Shown in pieces: positions 57,669-64,000 of a stretch of DNA of 64,000 bases; the first letter of the stretch is position 1, and each line of letters begins with the position of its first letter. This stretch comes from Haliscomenobacter sp. GTDB taxonomy: Bacteria; Bacteroidota; Bacteroidia; Chitinophagales; Saprospiraceae. Both the position numbers and the translations under genes were made by a program. The stretch is from assembly GCF_016718685.1 (NCBI RefSeq), contig NZ_JADKCX010000144.1, positions 1 through 64,000 of the forward strand. The letters are read 5' to 3'. Below the pieces are notes generated by a model. It made no database searches, was not told the origin of the DNA, and saw only the letters and a program-made list of their open reading frames with translations.

Positions 57669-57751
57669 AGGGTTCGAGGGTTCGTCGTTCGGGAGTTCGT
57701 GGGTTATGGCCCTCCGCTTGCGAACCCTCGAACGTCGAACCCTCGAACCCT
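57669..57751. repeat. GGGTTCGAG palindrome
   Basis: GGGTTCGAGGGTTCGTCGTTCG and GGGAGTTCG pair with CGAACCCTCGAACGTCGAACC and CTCGAACCC, around TGGGTTATGGCCCTCCGC. It is another arm type, built from GGTTCG units, and lies upstream of the lipoprotein gene and of dusB. The GGTTCGA string is not part of a tRNA; no cloverleaf can be drawn. Confidence 0.7.
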
Positions 57752-57937
57752 GATTGAAACACAAAAGTACAGCCCCAGGTGTTTATCAAGGTCAGAATTA
57801 ACACGATTTTAAGCAAAAAGCTGATTTTATTCCTCAAATTGGAATTTTTTTGGGTTACAAATGGTTAAATCAATCTATTTTTGCTCCGCGGACGGGTTGC
57901 CAGTAAAGGCAATAAGTCTGCTGAACGCGCAAGGGAT

Positions 57938-58939
57938 ATGGTAAAAATCGAGAACATAGAATTGGGGGAGTTCCCCTTATTGCTGGCACCAATGGAAGAT
58001 GTGAGTGATCCACCTTTCCGGGCATTGTGCAAAAAGCAAGGCGCGGACATGATGTACACCGAATTCATTTCCGTGGAAGGCCTGATTCGTGATGCAACCA
58101 AAAGTTTGCAAAAACTGGACATCTACGATGAGGAACGCCCCATTGGCGTGCAAATATTTGGGGCTGAGCTGGATTCCATGATGCGTGCTGCTGAAATTGT
58201 GGAAGCCGCCAAACCTGAGGTCTTGGACATCAACTACGGATGCCCCGTACAAAAAGTGGTGTGCAAAATGGCTGGCGCAGGCATTCTGCGCGATGTCAAA
58301 AAAATGGTCGAATTGACCGAAGCAGTGGTTAAATCCACCAACTTGCCGGTTACGGTCAAAACCCGCTTGGGTTGGGACCACAATACCATCTTTATTGAAG
58401 AAGTAGCCGAACGCCTGCAAGACATTGGCATCAAAGCCCTCTCCATCCACGCCCGTACCCGCGTACAGATGTACAAAGGTGAATCGGATTGGAGTTGGAT
58501 TTCCAAGGTTAAAAACAACCCGCGCATTCACATTCCGATCTTTGGCAATGGTGACATTGATACGCCACAAAAGGCCGTCGAATACCGTGAACGTTACGCC
58601 GTGGACGGCATCATGATTGGGCGGGCCAGCATTGGTTACCCCTGGATTTTTCGCGAAATCAAACATTACATGGCTACCGGTCAACTGCTGCCTCCTCCAG
58701 ACATCCACGAACGGGTGAATGCGGTGCGCCAACACCTGCAACATTCCATCGACTGGAAAGGAGCCAAACTCGGGGTCGTTGAAATGCGCCGACACTATAC
58801 CAATTATTTCCGTGGGTTTCCAGGCATCAAAGAATTTCGTAGCCAATTGGTCACTGAAGAAAATCCGTCCATTCTTTTTGAAATCCTCGATCGGATGGAA
58901 GACGCATACAGTGCCATCGAAGTCTCGGAACTGGTGTAA
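57938..58939 (+). CDS. dusB: tRNA-dihydrouridine synthase, DusB type
   Basis: This FMN enzyme reduces uridines to dihydrouridine in tRNA D-loops. The 333-residue protein shows FPLLLAPMEDVSDPPFRALC, MMYTEFISVEGLIRDA, PIGVQIFGAELDSMMRAAEI, EVLDINYGCPVQKVVCKMAG (catalytic Cys in NYGCP), TVKTRLGWDHNTIFIEEVAE, LSIHARTRVQMYKGESDWSW and PIFGNGDIDTPQKAVEYRER. The helical C-terminal domain is present (RRHYTNYFRGFPGIKEFRSQ). Start MVKIENIELG fits the family; an open frame begins 57 bp earlier. TATTTTTG at 57876-57883 is a possible -7 box. cca follows 26 bp downstream. Confidence 0.92.
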   Translation: MVKIENIELGEFPLLLAPMEDVSDPPFRALCKKQGADMMYTEFISVEGLIRDATKSLQKLDIYDEERPIGVQIFGAELDSMMRAAEIVEAAKPEVLDINYGCPVQKVVCKMAGAGILRDVKKMVELTEAVVKSTNLPVTVKTRLGWDHNTIFIEEVAERLQDIGIKALSIHARTRVQMYKGESDWSWISKVKNNPRIHIPIFGNGDIDTPQKAVEYRERYAVDGIMIGRASIGYPWIFREIKHYMATGQLLPPPDIHERVNAVRQHLQHSIDWKGAKLGVVEMRRHYTNYFRGFPGIKEFRSQLVTEENPSILFEILDRMEDAYSAIEVSELV

Positions 58940-58965
58940 CAACTGGCACATTAACCTGAAACGTA

Positions 58966-60381
58966 GTGGTTTTTAAGATACAAGATACCGAACGCAAGAT
59001 CCTGGAGATCGTTAGTCAAGCAGCTGCAAAAATGCAGGTTCCTGCCTATGTGGTGGGTGGTTATGTGCGTGATCGCTTGTTGGCCCGAGCTTCCAAGGAC
59101 ATCGATATCGTTTGTGTAGGCAGTGGAATAGAACTGGCGCAACGGGTGGCTGGAGAATTGCACCCGGTACCACGCATTACCGTTTTTCAGCGTTTTGGTA
59201 CCGCAATGATCAAACACCGCGATTTGGAAGTGGAATTTGTAGGGGCCCGCAAGGAGTCCTATCGCCACGATTCGCGCAAGCCAGCCGTAGAGGATGGCAG
59301 TTTGGAAGACGATCAAAATCGCCGTGATTTTACCATTAATGCACTGGCCGTTAGTTTGAACGAAGCTGATTTTGGCAACATCATCGATCCGTTTGACGGT
59401 CTGGGTGATTTGGAGCGCAAAATCATCCGTACGCCCTTGGATCCGGGAAAAACTTTTTCTGACGACCCCTTGCGCATGATGCGGGCCATTCGTTTTGCCA
59501 CCCAGCTTGATTTTGTGATTGAACCCGCCACGTTTAAGGCGATTGACACCTATAAAGAGCGCATCAAGATCATTTCTGCCGAACGAATTGCTACGGAATT
59601 GAATAAGATCATTCAAGCGCCAAAACCCTCGGTGGGCTTCAAATTGTTGTTTGATTCTGGACTTTTGCAACTCATTTTCCCCGAAATGACTGCCCTGCAC
59701 GGGGTGGAAATTCGCAATGGTCGGGCACACAAAGACAATTTTTATCATACCCTCGAGGTATTGGACAACCTCTGCAAAAAAACGGAAAACCTGTGGCTGC
59801 GCTGGTCAGCCATTTTGCACGACATTGCCAAACCGCCCACCAAACGGTTTCATCCAGAACAGGGTTGGACCTTTCATGGTCACGAGGTGATGGGTGCCAA
59901 TATGACGGCGACTATCTTTCGGCGCTTTCGTTTGCCGATGGACCAAAAAATGAAATACGTTCAAAAATTGGTTCGGCTACATTTGCGCCCCATCAGCCTT
60001 ACCAAAGAAGAAATTACCGATTCGGCCATGCGCCGCTTGTTGGTTGATGCCGGGGACGACCTGGAAGACCTGATGTTGCTCTGTGAAGCCGACATCACCT
60101 CCAAAAACCCGGATAAAGTCAAACGTTACCTCGAAAACTACGAATTGGTGCGCCAGCGCTTGCAAGCTGTTGAAGAACGTGATCACTTGCGCAATTGGCA
60201 ACCCCCCATAACCGGCGAAGTCATCATGGAAGCTTTTGGCATCGGGCCATCACGCGAAGTGGGTGAAATCAAAAACTTTGTGCGCGAAGCCATTCTCGAT
60301 GGCATCATTCCCAATCAGTATGAGGCTGCTTATGCCTTGATGATGGAAAAAGCAGCGGAGATTGGTTTGGGGAAAGTGTGA
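58966..60381 (+). CDS. cca: CCA-adding tRNA nucleotidyltransferase with HD domain
   Basis: The 471-residue enzyme of the class II poly(A)-polymerase/CCA-transferase family adds or repairs the tRNA CCA end. It reads VPAYVVGGYVRDRLLARASK and DIDIVC (catalytic GG...DxD), FGTAMIKHRDLEVEFVGARK, QNRRDFTINALAVSLNEADF, IIDPFDGLGDLERKIIRTPL, DDPLRMMRAIRFATQLDFVI, the usual nucleotide-selecting region, then an HD domain (FYHTLEVLDNL, LRWSAILHDIAKPPT, FHGHEVMGANM). No ATG fits; GTG at 58966 is used, 26 bp after dusB, and both are probably in one operon for tRNA maturation. Confidence 0.92.
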   Translation: MVFKIQDTERKILEIVSQAAAKMQVPAYVVGGYVRDRLLARASKDIDIVCVGSGIELAQRVAGELHPVPRITVFQRFGTAMIKHRDLEVEFVGARKESYRHDSRKPAVEDGSLEDDQNRRDFTINALAVSLNEADFGNIIDPFDGLGDLERKIIRTPLDPGKTFSDDPLRMMRAIRFATQLDFVIEPATFKAIDTYKERIKIISAERIATELNKIIQAPKPSVGFKLLFDSGLLQLIFPEMTALHGVEIRNGRAHKDNFYHTLEVLDNLCKKTENLWLRWSAILHDIAKPPTKRFHPEQGWTFHGHEVMGANMTATIFRRFRLPMDQKMKYVQKLVRLHLRPISLTKEEITDSAMRRLLVDAGDDLEDLMLLCEADITSKNPDKVKRYLENYELVRQRLQAVEERDHLRNWQPPITGEVIMEAFGIGPSREVGEIKNFVREAILDGIIPNQYEAAYALMMEKAAEIGLGKV

Positions 60382-60383
60382 GG

Positions 60384-60473
60384 GTATTCACCACAGATTC
60401 ACATAGATTTGCACAGATTTTTATGTCATATCCATGAACTCTGGGTTAATTTGTGTGAATCCGTGGTGAATAC
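60384..60473. terminator. ACAGATT-type hairpin between convergent genes
   Basis: GTATTCACCACAGATTCACA pairs with TGTGTGAATCCGTGGTGAATAC, with inner ACAGATTT and AATTTG parts less well matched. It lies 3 bp after the cca stop codon and before the end of the convergent gene at 60488. It is the second copy of the 29990-30060 element type and shares the CACCACAGAT outer arm. Confidence 0.7.
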
Positions 60474-60487
60474 ATGTTGACCTGGAT

Positions 60488-61375
60488 TTATTTATGCAGG
60501 TTAACCAATGCATAAATCAACTGCGGCACCATCTCTGCTTCCACCTCATCAAGTTTCAGTGCTAAATTGCTGGCGTAGTGCCCGTCAAAACAAGTATGCC
60601 CAAGGTAATACCGCTCATTTTTGACCCCCAACATCACCACACAAGCGGCGGCACGGCGGGGGATGTTGAACGCACAAAACTTGTTTTCATATGGAAAAAG
60701 TTTGACCACTGCCTGGTGGTTGCGGAAGACCAAAAACGCCTGTTTGTGCTCAAAACCCTGATCCTGGTACCGCACACTCAACATGGATTTGAGTCCTTCT
60801 TTGGCCAACGGCTGTTGGGCACTGAACCAACCCAATCGATCGATGTCAAACTTGAGCCATCGTTGCCCCTGCAGTTTTAGCACTGGACTCGGTTTGTTGA
60901 AAAAAGGAGTCCAATCCTGCTCGGCTTGTGTACTGAATGGGCGGGTGCTGGCCGCTGCCAATGTAACCATTTGTAGGGCAGCCGGGCGTGTATGCAGGGT
61001 ATTGATGGGCCATTCAATGTGGATGGGTTTGATGAGCTGAAGCAGTTCCGCCCCTTTTTTGGCCGTTAAGCTGAACATCCCAGCCGATTCAAATACCCCG
61101 TCACGGGAAGTGGTCGGTCGGGCGGCGAGCAGCATGCCTGCTTTGTGCACAATCTCGACCAGTTCCAGGCTGATTTTTTCAGTGACAATTTTGCCATAGT
61201 TGTCTACAAAAGAACCCGGTAGAATGATGACCCTTAACCCATTTTCTCCACTCAATTGGTTGAGCCGGGTGGGGTCAACCCACAATTGTTGTTTGGGCAG
61301 CCAACGCAAGATTGTATCATCCGCTAGCGCTGCGCTTTGCCCCATCACTTTTAAGTGACTGATGTTAGCAGCCAT
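60488..61375 (-). CDS. Hypothetical protein with carboxyl-terminal beta domain
   Basis: The 295-residue product has no signal peptide at the assigned start (MAANISHLKVMGQSAALADD). A segment GLRVIILPGSFVDNYGKIVT, ISLELVEIVHKAGMLLAARP and TTSRDGVFESAGMFSLTAKK recalls a domain of Bacteroidota surface lipoproteins that begins with a PxGAFVD-like turn and contains an M-L-L-A/TTS/GG-M pattern; the later FDIDRLGWFSAQQPLAKEGL with AFLVFRNHQAVVKLF resembles their GWINCD-type end. This likeness is from memory and needs a profile search. Lack of a signal may mean that the start is upstream or that the protein is cytoplasmic. The gene is intact and alone. Confidence 0.6.
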   Translation of the reverse strand: MAANISHLKVMGQSAALADDTILRWLPKQQLWVDPTRLNQLSGENGLRVIILPGSFVDNYGKIVTEKISLELVEIVHKAGMLLAARPTTSRDGVFESAGMFSLTAKKGAELLQLIKPIHIEWPINTLHTRPAALQMVTLAAASTRPFSTQAEQDWTPFFNKPSPVLKLQGQRWLKFDIDRLGWFSAQQPLAKEGLKSMLSVRYQDQGFEHKQAFLVFRNHQAVVKLFPYENKFCAFNIPRRAAACVVMLGVKNERYYLGHTCFDGHYASNLALKLDEVEAEMVPQLIYALVNLHK

Positions 61376-61624
61376 AGTTTTCTACATAGTTTGTATTGCA
61401 CAACACCAGAGGGACAGTTTGGTGACTGTACAGTTCGTCAAAATGAAACCAACAATTAGGAGGGTAGACGATTTAGATAGGTAGATGCTCTCGAATAAAA
61501 TGATCCTGTTGAACAGGACTCAAAACTATATTACGCGTGCTAAAGTACAACTAAATTTGTTGTGATTCCTGATTTTTGTGATAATTTTCATGCTTATTGT
61601 GATTTTGACACTAAACATACAAAC

Positions 61625-62902
61625 ATGCAGCCTCTTGCGGAACGAATGCGCCCCACTCGCCTGGCGGATTATCTGGGCCAGGAACACCTGGTAGGGGAGG
61701 GGTCGGTGTTGCGCCAGGCCCTGGCGGCTGGGTTTTTGCCTTCCATCATTTTATGGGGCCCTCCGGGAGTGGGTAAAACCACGCTGGCTAATATTTTGGC
61801 CACCGAACTGGGCCGGCCATTTTACAGCCTGAGCGCTATCGCCGCAGGGGTGAAAGATGTACGCGATACCATCCAAAAAGCAGAACAACAGCGCTTTTTT
61901 AATCGACCGAACCCCATTTTATTTATTGATGAAATCCATCGGTTCAGCAAATCCCAACAAGACGCGTTGTTGGGTGCGGTGGAAAAAGGGGTGATTACGT
62001 TGATGGGAGCCACCACTGAAAATCCTTCTTTTGAGGTGATTCCCGCCTTGTTGTCGCGTTGCCAGGTGTACGTGTTGAAACTATTGGAAACCGATCAACT
62101 GTTGCAACTGATCCAGGAGGCCTTACAAAAAGATGAATACCTGCGGGATAAAAAAGTGCGTTTTGAAAGTTACGACGCCATACTGCATTATTCCGGCGGC
62201 GATGCCCGAAAATTGTACAACATCCTGGAATTGCTCACGAGCCAGGCCCCCAATGTCAATGGTGAAATTGTGGTGGACGACGCCCTGGTCACCAATATTT
62301 TGCAACAACACATTACAGCTTACGATAAAGGAGGTGAACAGCATTACGATGTTGCTTCCGCCTTCATCAAATCAATTCGCGGCAGCGACCCCAACGCAGC
62401 GGTGTATTGGCTGGCGCGCATGATTGAAGGGGGGGAGGAGGTGAAATTCATTGCCCGGCGCATGGTCATCGCCGCTGCCGAAGACGTTGGCCTGGCTAAC
62501 CCGAACGCCCTGCTGATGGCGACCACGGCCTTTCAGGCGGTACAGGCGGTCGGCTTGCCTGAAGCGCGGATCATCTTGTCACAGGCGGTCATTTACCTGG
62601 CTACGTCCCCCAAGAGCAACTCTGCATATATGGCGATCAACAAGGCGCAGGAACTGGTTCACCAGCAAGGCAACCAACCAGTACCCTTGCACCTGCGCAA
62701 CGCGCCAACCCAATTGATGAAAAAACTGGATTATGGCAAAGCGTATCAATACGCGCATGATTTCCCGCAAAACTTCGTGGAGCAGGAATATTTACCCGAA
62801 AAATTGAGTGGAACGAAGTTGTTTGAGCCTGCGGAGAATCCGGCGGAGGAGAAGACGCGGGGCTGGCTGCGGGGGCTTTGGAAGAAGAAGTATGGGTATT
62901 GA
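61625..62902 (+). CDS. rarA: Replication-associated recombination ATPase RarA (MgsA)
   Basis: RarA is an AAA+ ATPase that acts at stalled or collapsed replication forks. The 425-residue protein opens MQPLAERMRPTRLADYLGQE, has Walker A WGPPGVGKTTLANILA, Walker B ILFIDEIHRFSKSQQDALL, sensor 1 GATTENPSFEVIPALLSRCQ, and sensor 2 YSGGDARKLYNILELL. The C-terminal tetramerisation part follows (YDVASAFIKSIRGSDPNAAV, YWLARMIEGGEEVKFIARRM, EDVGLANPNALLMATTAFQA). Start MQPLAE is the family start; the open frame begins 63 bp earlier. Intact. Confidence 0.93.
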   Translation: MQPLAERMRPTRLADYLGQEHLVGEGSVLRQALAAGFLPSIILWGPPGVGKTTLANILATELGRPFYSLSAIAAGVKDVRDTIQKAEQQRFFNRPNPILFIDEIHRFSKSQQDALLGAVEKGVITLMGATTENPSFEVIPALLSRCQVYVLKLLETDQLLQLIQEALQKDEYLRDKKVRFESYDAILHYSGGDARKLYNILELLTSQAPNVNGEIVVDDALVTNILQQHITAYDKGGEQHYDVASAFIKSIRGSDPNAAVYWLARMIEGGEEVKFIARRMVIAAAEDVGLANPNALLMATTAFQAVQAVGLPEARIILSQAVIYLATSPKSNSAYMAINKAQELVHQQGNQPVPLHLRNAPTQLMKKLDYGKAYQYAHDFPQNFVEQEYLPEKLSGTKLFEPAENPAEEKTRGWLRGLWKKKYGY

Positions 62903-63006
62903 AAAAAAATCAAGACTGAATGGCCCCGGGCTCGCCGGTGCGGAACTTTACAAAAGATCTTAGCTGTTGATAATTATTAACTCGCATTACGCAGTTTGTT
63001 CAGCAT

Positions 63007-63255
63007 GGCCACAGATTCACACAGAGTTCCGGGTCATTCTACAAGAGTGAAGCACGGAAGGAGTCTGTGGAGTTTTAGCACTGAGGTCGAGAGGTCATGG
63101 AGGTCGCCTTGCTTAGGTCGGATCCTCACTTTTAACAAGCTCGAATATCATTGGCTTGCGTAAGATTCCTGAGGATTAACTCCAGCCACCGCAGGTGGCA
63201 ACCTCTTAAAACTAAATAGAACTCCCTGCCCTCCCTTTACCCGCTGCTGAAAATG
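63007..63255. repeat. CGCGGAGT-type element, copy 4 (inverted)
   Basis: This copy is reversed with respect to 545-780: AACTCCAGCCACCGCAGGTGGCAAC is the reverse complement of that element's centre, and GGAGTCTGTGGAGTTTTAGC matches its other end. Its left end starts with CCACAGATTCACACAGAG, mixing in ACAGATT-type sequence. It fills most of the 62903-63284 gap between rarA and the ClC gene, which are convergent, and no gene is seen there. Confidence 0.7.
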
Positions 63256-63284
63256 CGTAATGTAGTTAACCCTTCAAAGCTCAT

Positions 63285-64000
63285 TCAATCGCTTGCCCAT
63301 ATCACTGATGAACCGGCTGTGCTTTGGCTCCCGACCACCTGTTTGCCATAAATGCTGTTGTGTCCCGATAACAAATAGGCAACCACACACGCGATCGCAA
63401 CGTACACCCCACACGCACTGCCAAACAATTCCATCGCCATCACGCTGCAAGCCAGTGGGGTATTGGTTGCCCCGGCAAACACGGCCACAAAGCCCATCCC
63501 CGCCAAAAGCCCCATGGGCAGTGGAATAAAATACGCTAGTGCATTGCCCAAGGCGGCACCGATAAAGAACAAGGGCGTTACTTCCCCTCCCTTGAAACTC
63601 GCCGCCAAAGTGAGGATGGTAAATGCCATTTTTAACGCAAAATCATAAGCGGGCAATTGTTGCTCAAAAGAAGCGACGATGGTCGGAATCCCTAAACCAA
63701 TGTATTTCGTTGTGCCGATGGCCCAAACTGCAAGTGCCACAATCACTCCCCCTACCAAGGGACGAAAGGGGGGAAAGGCAATTCTTGCTTTGAAAATAGA
63801 ACCCGTAAAATGGATGGATTTGCTAAATGCCGCCGCACACAAACCAAATGCGATCCCCGCCAGACCCGCATACAGGATATTGAGCACCGAAAGGTCGGGA
63901 ACCAGATCGATGTGGTAATGGGTATGGGGCGTCTGCCAAAGTTTGGTGACCAGATCAGCAATGATGGCCGCGGCAAACGCCGGGAAAATGGCGTCGTACT
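63285..64000 (-). CDS. ClC-family chloride channel/antiporter, partial (5' end outside window)
   Basis: The C-terminal 238 residues of a voltage-gated chloride channel/antiporter homologue are present. The frame stays open to the window edge (AIFPAFAAAIIADLVTKLWQ upstream of the GTG at 63887), so the apparent start there is not real. Visible signatures are FKGGEVTPLFFIGAALGNAL, the GGEVTPLF form of the central selectivity-filter region, LPMGLLAGMGFVAVFAGATN, and TPLACSVMAMELFG with pore-lining helix residues. It ends without a CBS domain. Many Bacteroidota ClC proteins of this type are fluoride or chloride transporters; which ion cannot be told from this fragment. Confidence 0.88.
   Translation of the reverse strand, partial: YDAIFPAFAAAIIADLVTKLWQTPHTHYHIDLVPDLSVLNILYAGLAGIAFGLCAAAFSKSIHFTGSIFKARIAFPPFRPLVGGVIVALAVWAIGTTKYIGLGIPTIVASFEQQLPAYDFALKMAFTILTLAASFKGGEVTPLFFIGAALGNALAYFIPLPMGLLAGMGFVAVFAGATNTPLACSVMAMELFGSACGVYVAIACVVAYLLSGHNSIYGKQVVGSQSTAGSSVIWASD

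Noticed and set aside
57669..57751. GGTTCGA-containing palindrome considered as a tRNA gene
   Set aside because: No acceptor, D or anticodon arms can be drawn; the GGTTCG units repeat as arms of a hairpin.

Overview
The window reads as a chromosomal segment of a Bacteroidota bacterium, most likely of the Saprospiria (Haliscomenobacter/Lewinella type). This is inferred from gene content and signals, since no 16S gene is present. Supporting signs are type IX secretion (T9SS) C-terminal sorting domains on two secreted proteins, promoters of the Bacteroidota form TTG-N19-TAnnTTTG (seen cleanly at 27402-27431 and 36576-36605), little Shine-Dalgarno signal, an epimerase-type threonine dehydrogenase near Kbl, a CbpA/CbpM chaperone pair, PorT-like outer membrane proteins, and DUF4173 and BlaI/BlaR-M56 modules. 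I see no tRNA, rRNA, CRISPR array, prophage or insertion sequence.

Layout. 0-14 kb: a flavodoxin-fold reductase (cut by the window edge), an outer-membrane barrel, a tricorn-like protease, tryptophanase (tnaA), a TPR protein, an alpha/beta hydrolase, L-serine dehydratase (sdaA), a propeller-amidohydrolase and a SUFU-domain protein. 14-24 kb: DUF4260 protein under an FNR-type box, RlmF with a tandem-repeat tail, a PGM1-like ATP-grasp ligase, a Ca-type P-ATPase overlapping an ABC exporter, and cbpM/cbpA. 24-39 kb: an accessory-looking stretch with a saccharopine-dehydrogenase-like enzyme, a degraded lipoprotein gene, a Uma2 nuclease, a membrane protein/HTH regulator/DUF4173 module, a VWA protein, a SelL-like redox protein, mdh, a secreted M43 metalloprotease, a three-gene operon of unknown function (two of its genes very small), and a blaI-blaR-like pair. 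39-64 kb: mostly intact metabolic and RNA-modification genes, namely Gfo/Idh/MocA oxidoreductase, kbl, tdh, an Omp28-like T9SS protein, tilS, DASH cryptochrome, an SLC13 transporter, a LOG-family enzyme, DUF721/DciA, kup, NDH-2, folE, lolD, miaE, dusB, cca, rarA and a partial ClC channel.

Two themes run through the window. First, about twenty genes, including housekeeping ones (mdh, tilS, kup, sdaA, cbpA), carry apparent one-base insertions or deletions, often in homopolymers, with the correct protein continuing in another frame. Most are better explained by uncorrected sequencing or assembly indels than by true pseudogenes, so I give the reconstructed spans and say where the frame shifts. 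They are dense before 39 kb and rare after it. Second, gene ends are punctuated by several families of imperfect palindromes (a CGCGGAGT-type element in four copies, ACAGATT-type hairpins, CCGCGAGCGAC cores with GTTGAG arms, CGAGCG-AG-CGAGG cores). They lie mainly at 3' ends and between convergent genes, where they can act as terminators. One family has entered a coding sequence in frame.

Functionally the window joins amino-acid catabolism (tryptophanase, serine dehydratase, threonine to glycine by Tdh and Kbl), peptide breakdown (tricorn-like, M43, amidohydrolase), ion homeostasis (P-ATPase, Kup, ClC, SLC13) and tRNA maturation (TilS, MiaE, DusB, CCA).
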